Virus record (IMG/VR): IMGVR_UViG_3300020392_000008 | Span: 41,023-105,022 of that record | Direction: 5' to 3' (one strand) | DNA length: 64,000 nt | Source: a virus | In this document: in pieces, positions 1 to 9,926 of the stretch | How positions within the stretch are numbered: the first letter of the stretch is position 1 | Layout of the letters: each line of letters starts with the position of its first letter | Program-made: the position numbers and the translations under genes | Notes under the pieces: model-generated | Database searches by the model: none | Told to the model about the DNA's origin: nothing | The model's input: only the letters and a program-made list of their open reading frames with translations

Positions 1-2433
1 GGATATATTGTTAGAAGAAAACCTGATCCAGGTAACGTAGTACCTCCTCCTGGAGTAAATCAGTTTACGGATTCTTTTTTAGTTTTTAATTTAGGATCAG
101 ATTTAAATTTCCCTAAAATAGTTTCTTGGTTAGGTACAAATAATACTTTTTCTCCAGGTTCTTCAAAAATGGATAAATTGAGAAGAGTTAAAACATTTGG
201 AAATTGGGCAATGTGTATAACAGACTCAGAATCAGTAAATGCTGACTCATATCTTTTAGCTGTTGATGTATCAAATCCAAAGGCTCCTATTTTTAATAAT
301 AGTAATAGTCATCATACTTTTTCAGGTAGACACATAGACTTTGATATAGATAATGAAGTAGCATATATTTTATCTATAGAAAACACAGGTGGTACTCAAG
401 AAAATTCAATTTTAACAAAAGTTGGTTTAACAGATCCATTTTATTTAAATACCGCGGTTTCGACGAGTTTAAATATGACATTAAATACGCCTATTCCTGC
501 TAATTTAAAAGATATTGGAGGAATAAAAGCTGTTGGTAAAAAAGTATATACTGTTCATGGTAATAGATTTTTTATATACAACAGTGGTGAAAGGTTAACA
601 ACCACTCCTATTCAACTAAGCAATACATATTTACCTCAGGATCATTATGGAACAGATGTAGATGTTGTTGGAAATTACGCTTACATATATGCAACTAATG
701 ATATTACAAAGAGTTCATGCATACTTATATACGATATAAGTGACATATACTCCCCAGTATTACTTGATCCAATAACGTATTTTGGAAGCGGATCTGGTAA
801 AAGTTTAGGAAGTAAATTCACAACTGTTGGAAATAGAATTTATACAGTTTCAGCTAGACATGATGATGGGCAAGGAAATTTAAGTCCTTCAGGAGTTAAT
901 TCAATTCATATAGGAGGAATTAGTTCTCCGTCTGCTAATTTAGCTAAAATAAGCGCTTCTGAAATAAATGTATCTAAAAAAATAAATATATCTAATGACC
1001 TAGATGTAGGAAATTCTATTTCAGTTGGTTCTGGAGGAATTAATGTAAATGGAGACGCAGGTATTTCAACAAGCACTATTATAGCCAAGCCTCAGCTATT
1101 GAGAAAAAATCAATCATTACCGCTAGCTCTAGGCTCTAAATCTTGGATGCACAAACTTAACCCAGGTAATCTTGCATATGCAACAGCAATATGGGGTAAT
1201 CAGATTTTATTAGAAGATATTGATGTAAGTTCTATTACTTTTAACGCATTTGATCTTCCAAAGGTAGCTGGTTTAGTTATTAACATAAATAATGTAAATA
1301 CATATAATTACCCTGGATCAAGTTCACTAGGCTCTTTTGTATATGGAATAAGACAGGACCAGGATTCTCAAACAACTTCTAATGGAACGACTGTAATAAA
1401 CGATTTTAGTGGAGCTATAAGAAACTTAGATGATAATACTCAAGAAAACGGAATATACTTCTTTGGAACAGATAATAATTGTGCTTCAACATATGATGCA
1501 AACATTAAAAATATACCTGCCGTAAATAACACCCCCGATCAATATTTAGGTCAATGGGGTATTGAATACGTAGGCAGCCAAAGTGACACAGACCCTAATG
1601 TAAATGGACTTAATTTTTGGAAACCTAGTCCTTCTCACAATCCTGGTAACTTTAAATTATTCTTAACAGATGGCGGAAGAATTGGAATTAATACTGGCAC
1701 GCCTCAATACACATTAGATGTAAATGGAGATATAAATGCCAATGGAGGTATAACTGCTACTGGACCATCTACTATTAATAATTTCTCTAGCAACGGTGTT
1801 GATATTACCGGCGGTAGCATAACAGGACAAACAAGCTGGGATTCATCAGGATCGTTTAATCAACAAGGTACTGCGACAATCGCAACAGTAGGAGGCTTTT
1901 TAGGAGTAGGGACTGCTCAGAGTAATTATAGCACGACTGGAACAAGTGGTAGTAACAACCAACATCATGTGGCAATATACACATGGACTAATTCAAACCA
2001 AAGCGGTGATCTTAAATATTATAACAGAGTAGTAAACACGTCTAATGTATTTCATAAACTAGCCGTAAATGGTTACATATACGGAAAAGGTATACATTGT
2101 GCTTCTGATAAAAGAGATAAAGATCATATAACATATGTCGACTCTAAAGAAGCATTATCTGTTATAGAAAAATTAAATCCAGTGTTTTATAAAAGAAAAA
2201 GCAATGGATTATTAGAAACAGGTTTTTATGCACAAGACGTAAAAGAAATTTTACCTGAAGCAGTTTTATCATCTGATAATGAAGAAGAAAATTTAATATT
2301 AAGTTATAACCAAATAACAACATGTAACACTTCAGCTATTCAGGAATTAAATAATATTATAAAAGAAAAAGATAAGAAAATAAACGATTTAGAATCAAGA
2401 TTGGCAGCAATCGAAGAAAAAATAGGATTATAA
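1..2433 (+). CDS. Tail fibre with C-terminal S74 intramolecular chaperone (5' end outside window)
   Basis: The frame is open from base 1 with no stop before the first ATG at 169, so the gene starts upstream of the window. Numbered from that ATG, the first 200 residues carry LVIVD-like propeller repeats (AVDVSNPKAPIF near 31, IYDISDIYSPVLL near 185), a type common in Bacteroidota surface proteins. The middle is Gly/Asn/Ser-rich beta-fibre sequence. From about residue 643 there is a peptidase S74 (endosialidase-type) domain with the CASDKRDKDHI motif and GFYAQDVKEILPEAV, followed by a C-terminal coiled coil. S74 domains trimerise the fibre and then cut themselves off at the Ser-Asp. The likely role is host receptor binding. 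Confidence 0.85.
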   Translation, partial: GYIVRRKPDPGNVVPPPGVNQFTDSFLVFNLGSDLNFPKIVSWLGTNNTFSPGSSKMDKLRRVKTFGNWAMCITDSESVNADSYLLAVDVSNPKAPIFNNSNSHHTFSGRHIDFDIDNEVAYILSIENTGGTQENSILTKVGLTDPFYLNTAVSTSLNMTLNTPIPANLKDIGGIKAVGKKVYTVHGNRFFIYNSGERLTTTPIQLSNTYLPQDHYGTDVDVVGNYAYIYATNDITKSSCILIYDISDIYSPVLLDPITYFGSGSGKSLGSKFTTVGNRIYTVSARHDDGQGNLSPSGVNSIHIGGISSPSANLAKISASEINVSKKINISNDLDVGNSISVGSGGINVNGDAGISTSTIIAKPQLLRKNQSLPLALGSKSWMHKLNPGNLAYATAIWGNQILLEDIDVSSITFNAFDLPKVAGLVININNVNTYNYPGSSSLGSFVYGIRQDQDSQTTSNGTTVINDFSGAIRNLDDNTQENGIYFFGTDNNCASTYDANIKNIPAVNNTPDQYLGQWGIEYVGSQSDTDPNVNGLNFWKPSPSHNPGNFKLFLTDGGRIGINTGTPQYTLDVNGDINANGGITATGPSTINNFSSNGVDITGGSITGQTSWDSSGSFNQQGTATIATVGGFLGVGTAQSNYSTTGTSGSNNQHHVAIYTWTNSNQSGDLKYYNRVVNTSNVFHKLAVNGYIYGKGIHCASDKRDKDHITYVDSKEALSVIEKLNPVFYKRKSNGLLETGFYAQDVKEILPEAVLSSDNEEENLILSYNQITTCNTSAIQELNNIIKEKDKKINDLESRLAAIEEKIGL

Positions 2434-2434
2434 A

Positions 2435-3073
2435 ATGGCATTAATAATAACATCAGAAATACCAACCAGTGCTGGAGTAACAAACCAAGCATTTTTAATA
2501 ATAGAAAAAACTAGTTACGCAATTGATCAACTTGCTCTTAGATATGGTACTGACACTTTATCTGTTAGTACTAGGTTATACTTAAATAAAGAATCTTGGG
2601 AGTCAGATCCTACATCTTCATGTGTATCCAATAGTGTACTTGAATCATTTTCATTTCAAGGAGGTGCTAGTCCAGATATACTATTCCCCCTTAAAGATAG
2701 TATTCCCCTTTTAGAAGCTTGTTATGATTTAGTTAAGCAAGAACTTGAAGCAATAGGGTTAAACGTTGAATATGGAGATGATACTGACGCTAGAATATCA
2801 GAAAAAATGCGAGACTGGAGAGAGGGAAATAAAAAAGATATAGCTAACGCTAAACAACGTGAGACTGATAGATTAGTAGCATTAAACGAAGCGGCAGAAA
2901 GAGAAGCTCGTGAATCTTTAGAAGCCGCTCAAGCTAAAAAAGATGCTGAAGCTGAACAAGCTGCAATCGACGCCGAAGTTGCTAAAAAAGCAGAAGCCGA
3001 AGCTGAAAAAGAAAAAGCTGAAGCTGAACAAGCTAAAAAAAATAAAGAAGATTCTAACGAAGGTTACGCCTAA
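2435..3073 (+). CDS. Hypothetical protein with Ala/Glu/Lys coiled-coil tail
   Basis: 212 residues starting one base after the fibre stop, so probably co-transcribed with it. The first 115 residues are mixed alpha/beta with no family I recognise. From about residue 120 to the end the protein is a charged heptad-like stretch built of AEAEKEKAEAEQA-type repeats, a long helical coiled coil. A fibre accessory or structural spacer is plausible by position, but this is inference only. The 3' end overlaps the convergent gene at 3070 by 4 bases. Confidence 0.7.
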   Translation: MALIITSEIPTSAGVTNQAFLIIEKTSYAIDQLALRYGTDTLSVSTRLYLNKESWESDPTSSCVSNSVLESFSFQGGASPDILFPLKDSIPLLEACYDLVKQELEAIGLNVEYGDDTDARISEKMRDWREGNKKDIANAKQRETDRLVALNEAAEREARESLEAAQAKKDAEAEQAAIDAEVAKKAEAEAEKEKAEAEQAKKNKEDSNEGYA

Positions 3074-3939
3074 AGAAAGTCTTCTGATAGTTTAAAAGGT
3101 AATATATTTTCGTCTATTAAAATATCAAGCGCGTTCTCTAAAAGATTTGGGTCAAATCTATTGTCATTAGCCATTAATTTATTAAGAAGAATAGTGTTTT
3201 TTATAGAATCAGCCACTATATCTAAATCTAATTCCTTTTCTTTACAAATACAAAAAAGTAAATTTATATCAGGATCAAGTTTATTTAATTCCTTGTTATC
3301 TATTTTTTCTATTACGTCTTTAATAGGTGTTTCTTCGATATTATCTACTTTTAAAGTTTCTACTTTAAAAAATTTATAACCTTTTGTATATCGCTTATCC
3401 ATTTTTAATTTCCATATGTTATATGTTGAAGTTTCATTTATGTTTATAATAACATACACTTCATTTAAAAATTGAATTTCACTGTTTACATAATATATGT
3501 TAAAGTTTTTTATATTAAAAATTTCACATTGTTTTTCTAGGTAATCTATACATAGGTTTCTAAATACTTCGTTGGCCTTTTTAACTGTTTCGCCAGATTC
3601 ATTATCTGTTTTATAAAAAGAAGATAATTCATTAGATATCTCTATAATTCTATCGTTTCTCCAAGAAGATTTCATTTTAAAATTAAACATGTTTCCATCT
3701 AATACTAAATTATTTAGGTTTAAATAATGAAAAAGGATTTCATAAAAATACTCGTTATTTCCATTCTCTAATTCATTAGTGTATTTTTGTTCAGCAGCCT
3801 TTAATACATACGTAAAGTATTCAGAATCTATATAATCCTTTTTAGTTATCCACATTGGATCTAGTATGTGTTTAGACTTCAAAACCAACATATTTATTTT
3901 TATATATTCTACAACAAAACAGCCTATTGGTTCTATCAT
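3070..3939 (-). CDS. Hypothetical protein, 289 aa
   Basis: Long single-frame gene on the minus strand among plus-strand tail genes. The protein is rich in Asn, Lys, Ile and acidic residues, with no signal peptide, membrane segment or motif I can name. A second in-frame ATG at residue 17 (MLVLKS) is an alternative start. The C-terminal 60 residues are predicted helical. Function unknown. The opposite strand to its neighbours suggests its own promoter. Confidence 0.6.
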   Translation of the reverse strand: MIEPIGCFVVEYIKINMLVLKSKHILDPMWITKKDYIDSEYFTYVLKAAEQKYTNELENGNNEYFYEILFHYLNLNNLVLDGNMFNFKMKSSWRNDRIIEISNELSSFYKTDNESGETVKKANEVFRNLCIDYLEKQCEIFNIKNFNIYYVNSEIQFLNEVYVIININETSTYNIWKLKMDKRYTKGYKFFKVETLKVDNIEETPIKDVIEKIDNKELNKLDPDINLLFCICKEKELDLDIVADSIKNTILLNKLMANDNRFDPNLLENALDILIDENILPFKLSEDFL

Positions 3940-4002
3940 AAATTGGGTATTAATTAATTAAATATATAAACATATAGAGCATAAACATAATACCTTGTAT
4001 AT

Positions 4003-6162
4003 ATGAACATTACCATAAAAATAATACCTGAAGCAGGTTCAAATAATTTAACATTTAGTAAAAATTTTAGAATATTTTCAATAGCAGAACCTATTAGGGG
4101 AATAACTGGAATAGTAGATATATTAGAGGACTTAGAAATATCTTCTTCAAGTGGCGTAGACATATCTAATTTAAAAAGATTTTTTAGATATTCATGCAAT
4201 AATATAGATTGGTCCCTATGGTATGGATTTACCCCAATTAGTATTGACCCAAACGGTCTTGATTCTATAAAAGATATAGAATTAGACCCAGAGCAATGTA
4301 TTCATATAGAGATAAAATACGAATATGACGATGGTACTTTTGAGGAACTAGACAGTGTAATACAAATAGATGAAATAAAAATAAGAGGTAAAAGAAATGA
4401 CCCAGGTTTACCAAATGTATTAACGCCTGAAATAGCATGTACTGATGAAAAATGTCCGGCTTTAATTTTTGAGAGAGAAGCAAGCTTTAGGCCATATCAA
4501 GTAGATAGTGCAATTGGAATATACAAGGAATTAAGTTTTCACACTAATAAAATATTTGGACACGAAGTTGTTTATTTTAGAACAGTTCCAGAGTCAGACA
4601 GTGGAGATTATATATTTAAGGAATGGACGCTTTACAAAAACGTAGATAGAAAATGTGTAAAAATACTTGTACCAGATAATAATTTTCCAGATAATAAACC
4701 CAAGTTTTCTGAGTTTGGAATAGACTTTGAAGTGCCCTTTGAAATACACATTGACCACAGATATTTTCAAACTATTTTTGGAAATGAATCAGAACCTAGA
4801 AAGAGAGACTTTCTTTATTTTCCATTAATCAATAGAATGTTTGAGATACAGGGTTCTTATTTACACAGAGGTTTTATGATGGAACCTAGTTATTGGAAAA
4901 TACAACTTTATAAGTTTAATCCAAATATAGACATGTTAATGAAAGATGAAAACCGTCAATACATGGATAATATTATAACAAGCGCTGAAGAATTGTTTGC
5001 AGAAGAAGTAAAAGAAGACATCGAGGACGCTACAATGCCTGAACAATATGAAACTATATCTAGAAAATACGATATCACTAGGGGCTCTATTCACCCTGAT
5101 CTTAAAATAAAAAATATAAAGTTTAATTTTAATTATGCCCCATTAATGGAAAACTATTACGATCTTAGTGGAATAGAAGCAACTTTAAATCTTTATGATT
5201 TAACCAGCGGATCCCCATTATTGTCTACGTCTCAAGAGGTAGTTACAGTACAGGGAACTGTTAATAATAAAAAACAATTTGAAGTTATTAGAGCATATCA
5301 AGAAAGTCCAATATTTAAAACCTGGCAAAATAACTCATTAATGACAAATGATAAAAATGTTTTAGGAATAGACGTTAAGTATTTAAGAGTAAGGGGACCA
5401 TTTGATACAATACCCGACCATATTGGTCAATCTGAATCTGGTAGATATTTACAGTTAGAAGCATATAAAGATTTAAGCTTTTCTACCCAAAGAAATATTA
5501 TGATAAATGACCCCGGAGGTGCACAACCTCAGGTAGGTTTAAAACTAAGAGAAACATCTATAGTATATAATAGATTGCCAGAGTTTGGCACAGAGGAAAT
5601 AGATAATTTATCCTATACAAGTATGTTTAATGTTCCATCAGATTCAGAAATAGTTAGTTTTATAAACGGATATGATAATGAATCACAATCAGGCTTATAT
5701 GTATATGCTCAATTTAATAAATACACTAATGATGAACCTGAAGGCGATTTGATTTTAAATATTAAAGTTAACGATATATTAAAAACTTACACACTGTCTG
5801 GTTTTGAATCAGGGAAATGGCATTCAACTGTTATATCTATATCTAATGAGTTTAATCAAATGGGAGTTTACGTATATAAAACAATTGAAGACCCTTCTGA
5901 TTTGTCTAATCATTCTGATTTTAGTAAAATATTTGAAAATATATCATCTATGCAAGATCAGTCTTTTAAATTAGATCAACCTTATACTATACCTACTTCT
6001 AATTTAAAAATATCTAACATTAGGTTATTCAAGACTATGATTAAAGAAGAACAACACGATTTTATATTAAGTCAACAATTTATTAAAGACGAATCTATGT
6101 TATTGTTAATAGATAATTGTAGACCTCAGGTCAAAGTACCTTTCATAACTAGAAATAGATAA
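4003..6162 (+). CDS. Probable virion structural protein, 719 aa
   Basis: Large beta-rich protein without signal peptide or membrane segments, placed directly before the gp15-like tail gene and ending 10 bases before it. Aromatic and Asn/Asp-rich strands dominate. A segment around residues 155-300 has a more compact alternating pattern, and a C-terminal region (about 520-719) resembles a jelly-roll-like binding module by its strand pattern. I do not recognise the family. Position and composition favour a tail or baseplate component. Confidence 0.55.
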   Translation: MNITIKIIPEAGSNNLTFSKNFRIFSIAEPIRGITGIVDILEDLEISSSSGVDISNLKRFFRYSCNNIDWSLWYGFTPISIDPNGLDSIKDIELDPEQCIHIEIKYEYDDGTFEELDSVIQIDEIKIRGKRNDPGLPNVLTPEIACTDEKCPALIFEREASFRPYQVDSAIGIYKELSFHTNKIFGHEVVYFRTVPESDSGDYIFKEWTLYKNVDRKCVKILVPDNNFPDNKPKFSEFGIDFEVPFEIHIDHRYFQTIFGNESEPRKRDFLYFPLINRMFEIQGSYLHRGFMMEPSYWKIQLYKFNPNIDMLMKDENRQYMDNIITSAEELFAEEVKEDIEDATMPEQYETISRKYDITRGSIHPDLKIKNIKFNFNYAPLMENYYDLSGIEATLNLYDLTSGSPLLSTSQEVVTVQGTVNNKKQFEVIRAYQESPIFKTWQNNSLMTNDKNVLGIDVKYLRVRGPFDTIPDHIGQSESGRYLQLEAYKDLSFSTQRNIMINDPGGAQPQVGLKLRETSIVYNRLPEFGTEEIDNLSYTSMFNVPSDSEIVSFINGYDNESQSGLYVYAQFNKYTNDEPEGDLILNIKVNDILKTYTLSGFESGKWHSTVISISNEFNQMGVYVYKTIEDPSDLSNHSDFSKIFENISSMQDQSFKLDQPYTIPTSNLKISNIRLFKTMIKEEQHDFILSQQFIKDESMLLLIDNCRPQVKVPFITRNR

Positions 6163-6172
6163 ATAATAATAT

Positions 6173-6955
6173 ATGAATACAGATAATCAAAACGTAAGAA
6201 ACAATAACACACAGGATATATTCTTAAGAAATGCTGTGCTATCTTTATTAGATGTTTTAAATAGGGAAATTATAGTTGACCTTGTTAGAGATGGAAAAAT
6301 AGAAAAACATGAAATACCTTTTTTCTATAATATGGCAGCCGATGAAGGTTTTATGAAAGATTTTTTTATACAAGTACCAGATGGTTGTAAAGTTCCAGTA
6401 GTAGCTGAAGGAAATTACGATATTGTCCCTAGAGGAATCATAACACTTAATTCTTTTCAAATAAAATCTAGTGACATTACTAATAAATTTGTAAGAGGTA
6501 GTTTTAATCAACAGGTTTTAGATGACAATGAGCAAAAGGTAAATAAAGCCTTTTCAGCACGTTTATATAGCCTACCTATGTCACTTAAATTTTCTGCAAA
6601 AATATTATGTGATAATCTAAATAAAACGTTTAAAATAATTGAAAGATTGATTGATCTTTTTTATAAAAACAGGGTTGTTTATTTTCAATATAAAGGTGTT
6701 AGAATACCTGGACAGTTTACTTTTCCAGAAACAGAGGCATTTGAAAAAAAATACGATTTTGATTACACAACCGATCAGCGAGTAAATATATCCTTTGATA
6801 TAGAAATGGAAACTTACTTCCCAAGCTTTAATGAAGATAGTGTATTCTACAAAGGAAATACTATAAGACAAATTAATATGAACACTAAGTTGGAAGATAC
6901 TGGAGTAAACATAGATAGTTCTTTTATAGATGAAGATCATCCACCTAGCGAGTAA
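6173..6955 (+). CDS. Tail sheath stabiliser / completion protein, T4 gp15-like
   Basis: 260 residues. The N-terminal layout resembles the T4 gp15 family: a first helix FLRNAVLSLLDVLNREI followed by strand pairs, then PRGIITLNSFQIKSSD near 85 and a long segment (about 125-170) pairing LPMSLKFSAKILCDNLN with helix KIIERLIDLFYKN. These match the usual gp15 order of conserved Pro-Arg and the helix before the last strands. In T4, gp15 caps the tail and joins it to the head. The gene is 10 bases after the structural gene and 2 bases before the CCA enzyme. Identification is from pattern memory, so moderate confidence. Confidence 0.5.
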   Translation: MNTDNQNVRNNNTQDIFLRNAVLSLLDVLNREIIVDLVRDGKIEKHEIPFFYNMAADEGFMKDFFIQVPDGCKVPVVAEGNYDIVPRGIITLNSFQIKSSDITNKFVRGSFNQQVLDDNEQKVNKAFSARLYSLPMSLKFSAKILCDNLNKTFKIIERLIDLFYKNRVVYFQYKGVRIPGQFTFPETEAFEKKYDFDYTTDQRVNISFDIEMETYFPSFNEDSVFYKGNTIRQINMNTKLEDTGVNIDSSFIDEDHPPSE

Positions 6956-6957
6956 AC

Positions 6958-8118
6958 ATGGAGATAAGAAAAAAATACAATATAGAACTTCCAAAAGACA
7001 TTCTAATGATACGAGATGTATTTAAAAAGAATGGCTATAAATTATATTTAGTAGGAGGCGCCGTTAGAGACGCGGTATCTGGGATCACTCCTAAAGATTA
7101 CGATTTAGCAACAGACGCGTTACCAGATGAGGTAGATAAAATGCTTTCTCCAATTTATAAAATGTTACCTATAGGAGAAAAATTTGGCATATGGCTTGCC
7201 ATAACACCTAGTGGTGAATTTGAAATTGCTACTTTTAGAAAAGACGTAGGTACTGGCCGTAGACCAGATTCGGTTGAGTTTACAACTATAGACCAAGATG
7301 TTCTTAGAAGAGACTTAACAATAAATGCGTTATTCTATGATATTGAAAAACAAGAAATAGTTGATTTAGTTGGAGGAATAGAAGATCTTAAAAATGGGGT
7401 AGTCAAATCCGTTGGCAATCCGGCTGATCGATTCGAAGACGATAAATTAAGAAAACTCAGAGCAATTCGTTTTGCCGGAGTAACAGGGTCTGAATTAGAC
7501 AGAGAAATCCACCAATATTTATTAAAGGACCCTGGGCTTGAAGAAATCTCAGCGGAAAGAATAAGGGATGAGTTTTTAAAAGGTATAGCTAAATCATCTT
7601 CAGTTGTTTATTTTATGAACCTTTTAGATAAGTATAATTTTTTTAATTCAATATTTCCTAATTTAAATATAAATGCAAAATACGTAGAAGAAAAAGATTA
7701 CATAATAAACCTAGCAACTCTTCTTAAAGAAAACGATTCAATTGAACTTAAAGATGTTTTAAATAAAGTAACTTATTCTAATGAAGAAATTAAAAACATA
7801 TTATTTCTAAAATCTCTTGTTCACTTAAATGAAGAAAATGCACTTAACATTAAAAAGTCTCAATACAATACTTCTGTTACAGATGAGCAAATATTAAAAT
7901 TTGCTAAATTAAATGAACTAGATGAAAAATTAATACGTACTTTTATTCAATATATACCTAGTATAAGTGGAAAAGACGTAATGGATAAGATGAATATTAA
8001 AGGTGGACCTGAAGTTGGCGAATATATAAAAAAAATGGAAGCTGATATATTTAAAGACTTGATGTCAAATGAATCTTACCGTTTTAAATACATAAAAGAA
8101 TTTATAAGTTATGAATAA
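6958..8118 (+). CDS. cca: CCA-adding enzyme / tRNA nucleotidyltransferase (class II)
   Basis: Adds or repairs the 3' CCA of tRNAs. The nucleotidyltransferase core is complete: GGAVRD at residues 33-38, the metal-binding DYD at 47-49, RRDLTINAL at 117-125, and RFEDDKLRKLRAIRF at 158-172, which includes the template-type recognition helices. The rest (about 175-386) is a degenerate helical tRNA-binding body. At 386 residues it is close to the usual size but shows no HD domain; a separate HD protein is encoded at 40461. The phage tRNA-Leu at 63915 lacks an encoded CCA, so the phage itself supplies a substrate. Confidence 0.92.
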   Translation: MEIRKKYNIELPKDILMIRDVFKKNGYKLYLVGGAVRDAVSGITPKDYDLATDALPDEVDKMLSPIYKMLPIGEKFGIWLAITPSGEFEIATFRKDVGTGRRPDSVEFTTIDQDVLRRDLTINALFYDIEKQEIVDLVGGIEDLKNGVVKSVGNPADRFEDDKLRKLRAIRFAGVTGSELDREIHQYLLKDPGLEEISAERIRDEFLKGIAKSSSVVYFMNLLDKYNFFNSIFPNLNINAKYVEEKDYIINLATLLKENDSIELKDVLNKVTYSNEEIKNILFLKSLVHLNEENALNIKKSQYNTSVTDEQILKFAKLNELDEKLIRTFIQYIPSISGKDVMDKMNIKGGPEVGEYIKKMEADIFKDLMSNESYRFKYIKEFISYE

Positions 8119-8560
8119 AAAGCACATAAAATTGTACGAAAACTTTGATTTAAACGATGATAGTTATACAGAAATAATTGACAAAAACGTATATCAAAGA
8201 GTAAGTGTATATAATTCTCCAGAAGAAACCAGTCAATGGGGAGACTCTATAGACAGTGATTCCGAAATAGAGCTAAACAGAGTTGTTGTTAAATTTAATT
8301 TAGACATAAATTATAAACGCAGTGGAATAGAAGACATTACATTTAGATTAATTTCTATCGCATTAGACGGATCAATAATAGACTATGATGGTAATGAAAT
8401 AGAAAACTTTGATATAGTAGATGATGACATATCTTATGAAAAATATGAAACACAAATGGGAACGTTTCCACTATATTTAGGAGATATAGAAATAAACATG
8501 AACAAAACATTTGATACTAGCAAATGGAAATACGAAATAGCAATTGGTAACTTTAGATAA
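8111..8560 (+). CDS. Hypothetical protein with N-terminal capsid-targeting-like peptide
   Basis: 149 residues overlapping the end of the CCA gene by 8 bases. It opens with MNKKHIKLYENF, which resembles the short (I/L)xE-ending peptides found on many proteins further along (for example IKLFE at 57091). The body is acidic and beta-rich, with no recognised family. Packaging in the virion is inferred from the N-terminus only. Confidence 0.6.
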   Translation: MNKKHIKLYENFDLNDDSYTEIIDKNVYQRVSVYNSPEETSQWGDSIDSDSEIELNRVVVKFNLDINYKRSGIEDITFRLISIALDGSIIDYDGNEIENFDIVDDDISYEKYETQMGTFPLYLGDIEINMNKTFDTSKWKYEIAIGNFR

Positions 8561-8562
8561 TT

Positions 8563-9111
8563 ATGATTTTAAATGTAAGAAATAATAGCTTTGTATTTTT
8601 ATTCCCTGAGAATTTTTTTACAAATTCAATTAAAGAAAAATATAAAGATTACTATCAAAGTTTAATACTTCCATATGATACTATTGATGATTTTATGTCA
8701 TCCACTGTTCAGCAGATAGATTTTCCATCTTGGAATATGCCAACGGCCGAACAAACTAGGCCCTTAGGTAAAAGACAAGACTATAAAAGTTCAAAACCAC
8801 TAAAGGAATTATTTAACAGGGAAATTACTATAACTATGAAAATATCTGACGCTTATCTTAATTATTTTATTTTCTTAGAAAATTCATTAGAATTTTTAGA
8901 TTTTTCAAATAAAAAACAAACACTTTCCCCTATAAGATTAATGATGTTGAATAATGAAGGATATTCAGTGTCTTCTATTATATTTAATAATCCAATATTA
9001 ACATCACAATCGGGCATTAAATTATCTTATAGTTCAGTAACACCTCAATTTAATACTTTTGACATAAAGTTTAAATACTTTGATTTTGATTTAAAAGTTG
9101 ATTTTAACTAA
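8563..9111 (+). CDS. Probable tail protein, tube-like fold
   Basis: 182 residues, 2 bases after the preceding stop. The pattern is that of phage tail-tube or tube-initiator proteins (T4 gp19/gp54 group): an early strand QQIDFPSW, a central strand REITITMKI followed by a helix YFIFLENSLEF, then alternating strands ending in FNTFDIKFKYFDFDL. No decisive motif is present, so a tube-fold tail or baseplate protein is an inference from strand order and position. Confidence 0.45.
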   Translation: MILNVRNNSFVFLFPENFFTNSIKEKYKDYYQSLILPYDTIDDFMSSTVQQIDFPSWNMPTAEQTRPLGKRQDYKSSKPLKELFNREITITMKISDAYLNYFIFLENSLEFLDFSNKKQTLSPIRLMMLNNEGYSVSSIIFNNPILTSQSGIKLSYSSVTPQFNTFDIKFKYFDFDLKVDFN

Positions 9112-9589
9112 TTTCAATTCTTTCTTTTTGAATACTATATAATTTATTAAGGGTTAATAAATGAAACATGCATATTGCTAATATTCCAACTATTTCGGCT
9201 ACTAATAAACTAAATGGTAAAAATAAAAGCCCAGAAAAATATACCCATTTACAAAATTTATAATTATTTGAAACATATAATGGGTAAATGCAACACCCAA
9301 AAAATATTATTGCAAAAATATTATGTAAATCGGGATACATACTTACTGAAAAAGAAGTTACTAATAATAAGCAACACGCCGAAGCTCTCCATTTAGGTAT
9401 ACCTACTAAGTAATATGCTGTTAAAGAATTAGCTATAATAAAAATAGGTTGGGCCTCGGTGTTCCAATATTGAGATATCGATTTTTCATAACCCGAAAAT
9501 AATAAGCAAATAAATGGAGAAAAAGCAGCGAAGAGAACTACGCAAACTCTTAACAAGTAGTCAAACCTGGTTATATTTCCACTAATCAT
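9104..9589 (-). CDS. Hypothetical multi-pass membrane protein, 161 aa
   Basis: Very hydrophobic, with about five predicted membrane segments (near residues 12-32, 48-65, 68-86, 90-108 and 112-150). It is convergent with the tail gene and overlaps its stop by 8 bases. A GATAAATA-like box on the minus strand at 9640-9647 lies about 50 bases upstream. The Cys-rich, aromatic segments resemble no holin I can name. A membrane role in the infected cell (holin, superinfection exclusion) is possible but unproven. Confidence 0.6.
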   Translation of the reverse strand: MISGNITRFDYLLRVCVVLFAAFSPFICLLFSGYEKSISQYWNTEAQPIFIIANSLTAYYLVGIPKWRASACCLLLVTSFSVSMYPDLHNIFAIIFFGCCIYPLYVSNNYKFCKWVYFSGLLFLPFSLLVAEIVGILAICMFHLLTLNKLYSIQKERIEIS

Positions 9590-9672
9590 TTCCTGTTTTC
9601 ATAATATAAATTTTAGATTATAGAGAAGATCTATAATTTTATTTATCTTATGCACAAGAAACTTTTATTATG

Positions 9673-9924
9673 TTAAAGGTTACCTAGTCCTTTAAATGAC
9701 GTTTCTCTCAAAACAACCTTAAGTAATCCAGATTTTTCAGCTTCTGTTTCAATTATAGGGTATTCATCCGAAGCAGCATCGTTTATCATGCTTATCGCGT
9801 CGGTTAAATTTTCACTAACAGGTTCGTTGATTTGTATTGCAATTCCTAACTTTCCAGTGTCTATGACATGTTTAATTATTGTTCCAACCGTTTCTAATTT
9901 TGTTTCTAATTTTTCCCAATCCAT
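9673..9924 (-). CDS. Small hypothetical protein, 83 aa
   Basis: Acidic, helical protein starting MDWEKLETKLET, ending in VVLRETSFKGLGNL. It sits 2 bases after the stop of the adhesin-like gene upstream on the same strand, so it probably belongs to the fibre operon. No family recognised. Confidence 0.55.
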   Translation of the reverse strand: MDWEKLETKLETVGTIIKHVIDTGKLGIAIQINEPVSENLTDAISMINDAASDEYPIIETEAEKSGLLKVVLRETSFKGLGNL

Positions 9925-9926
9925 TT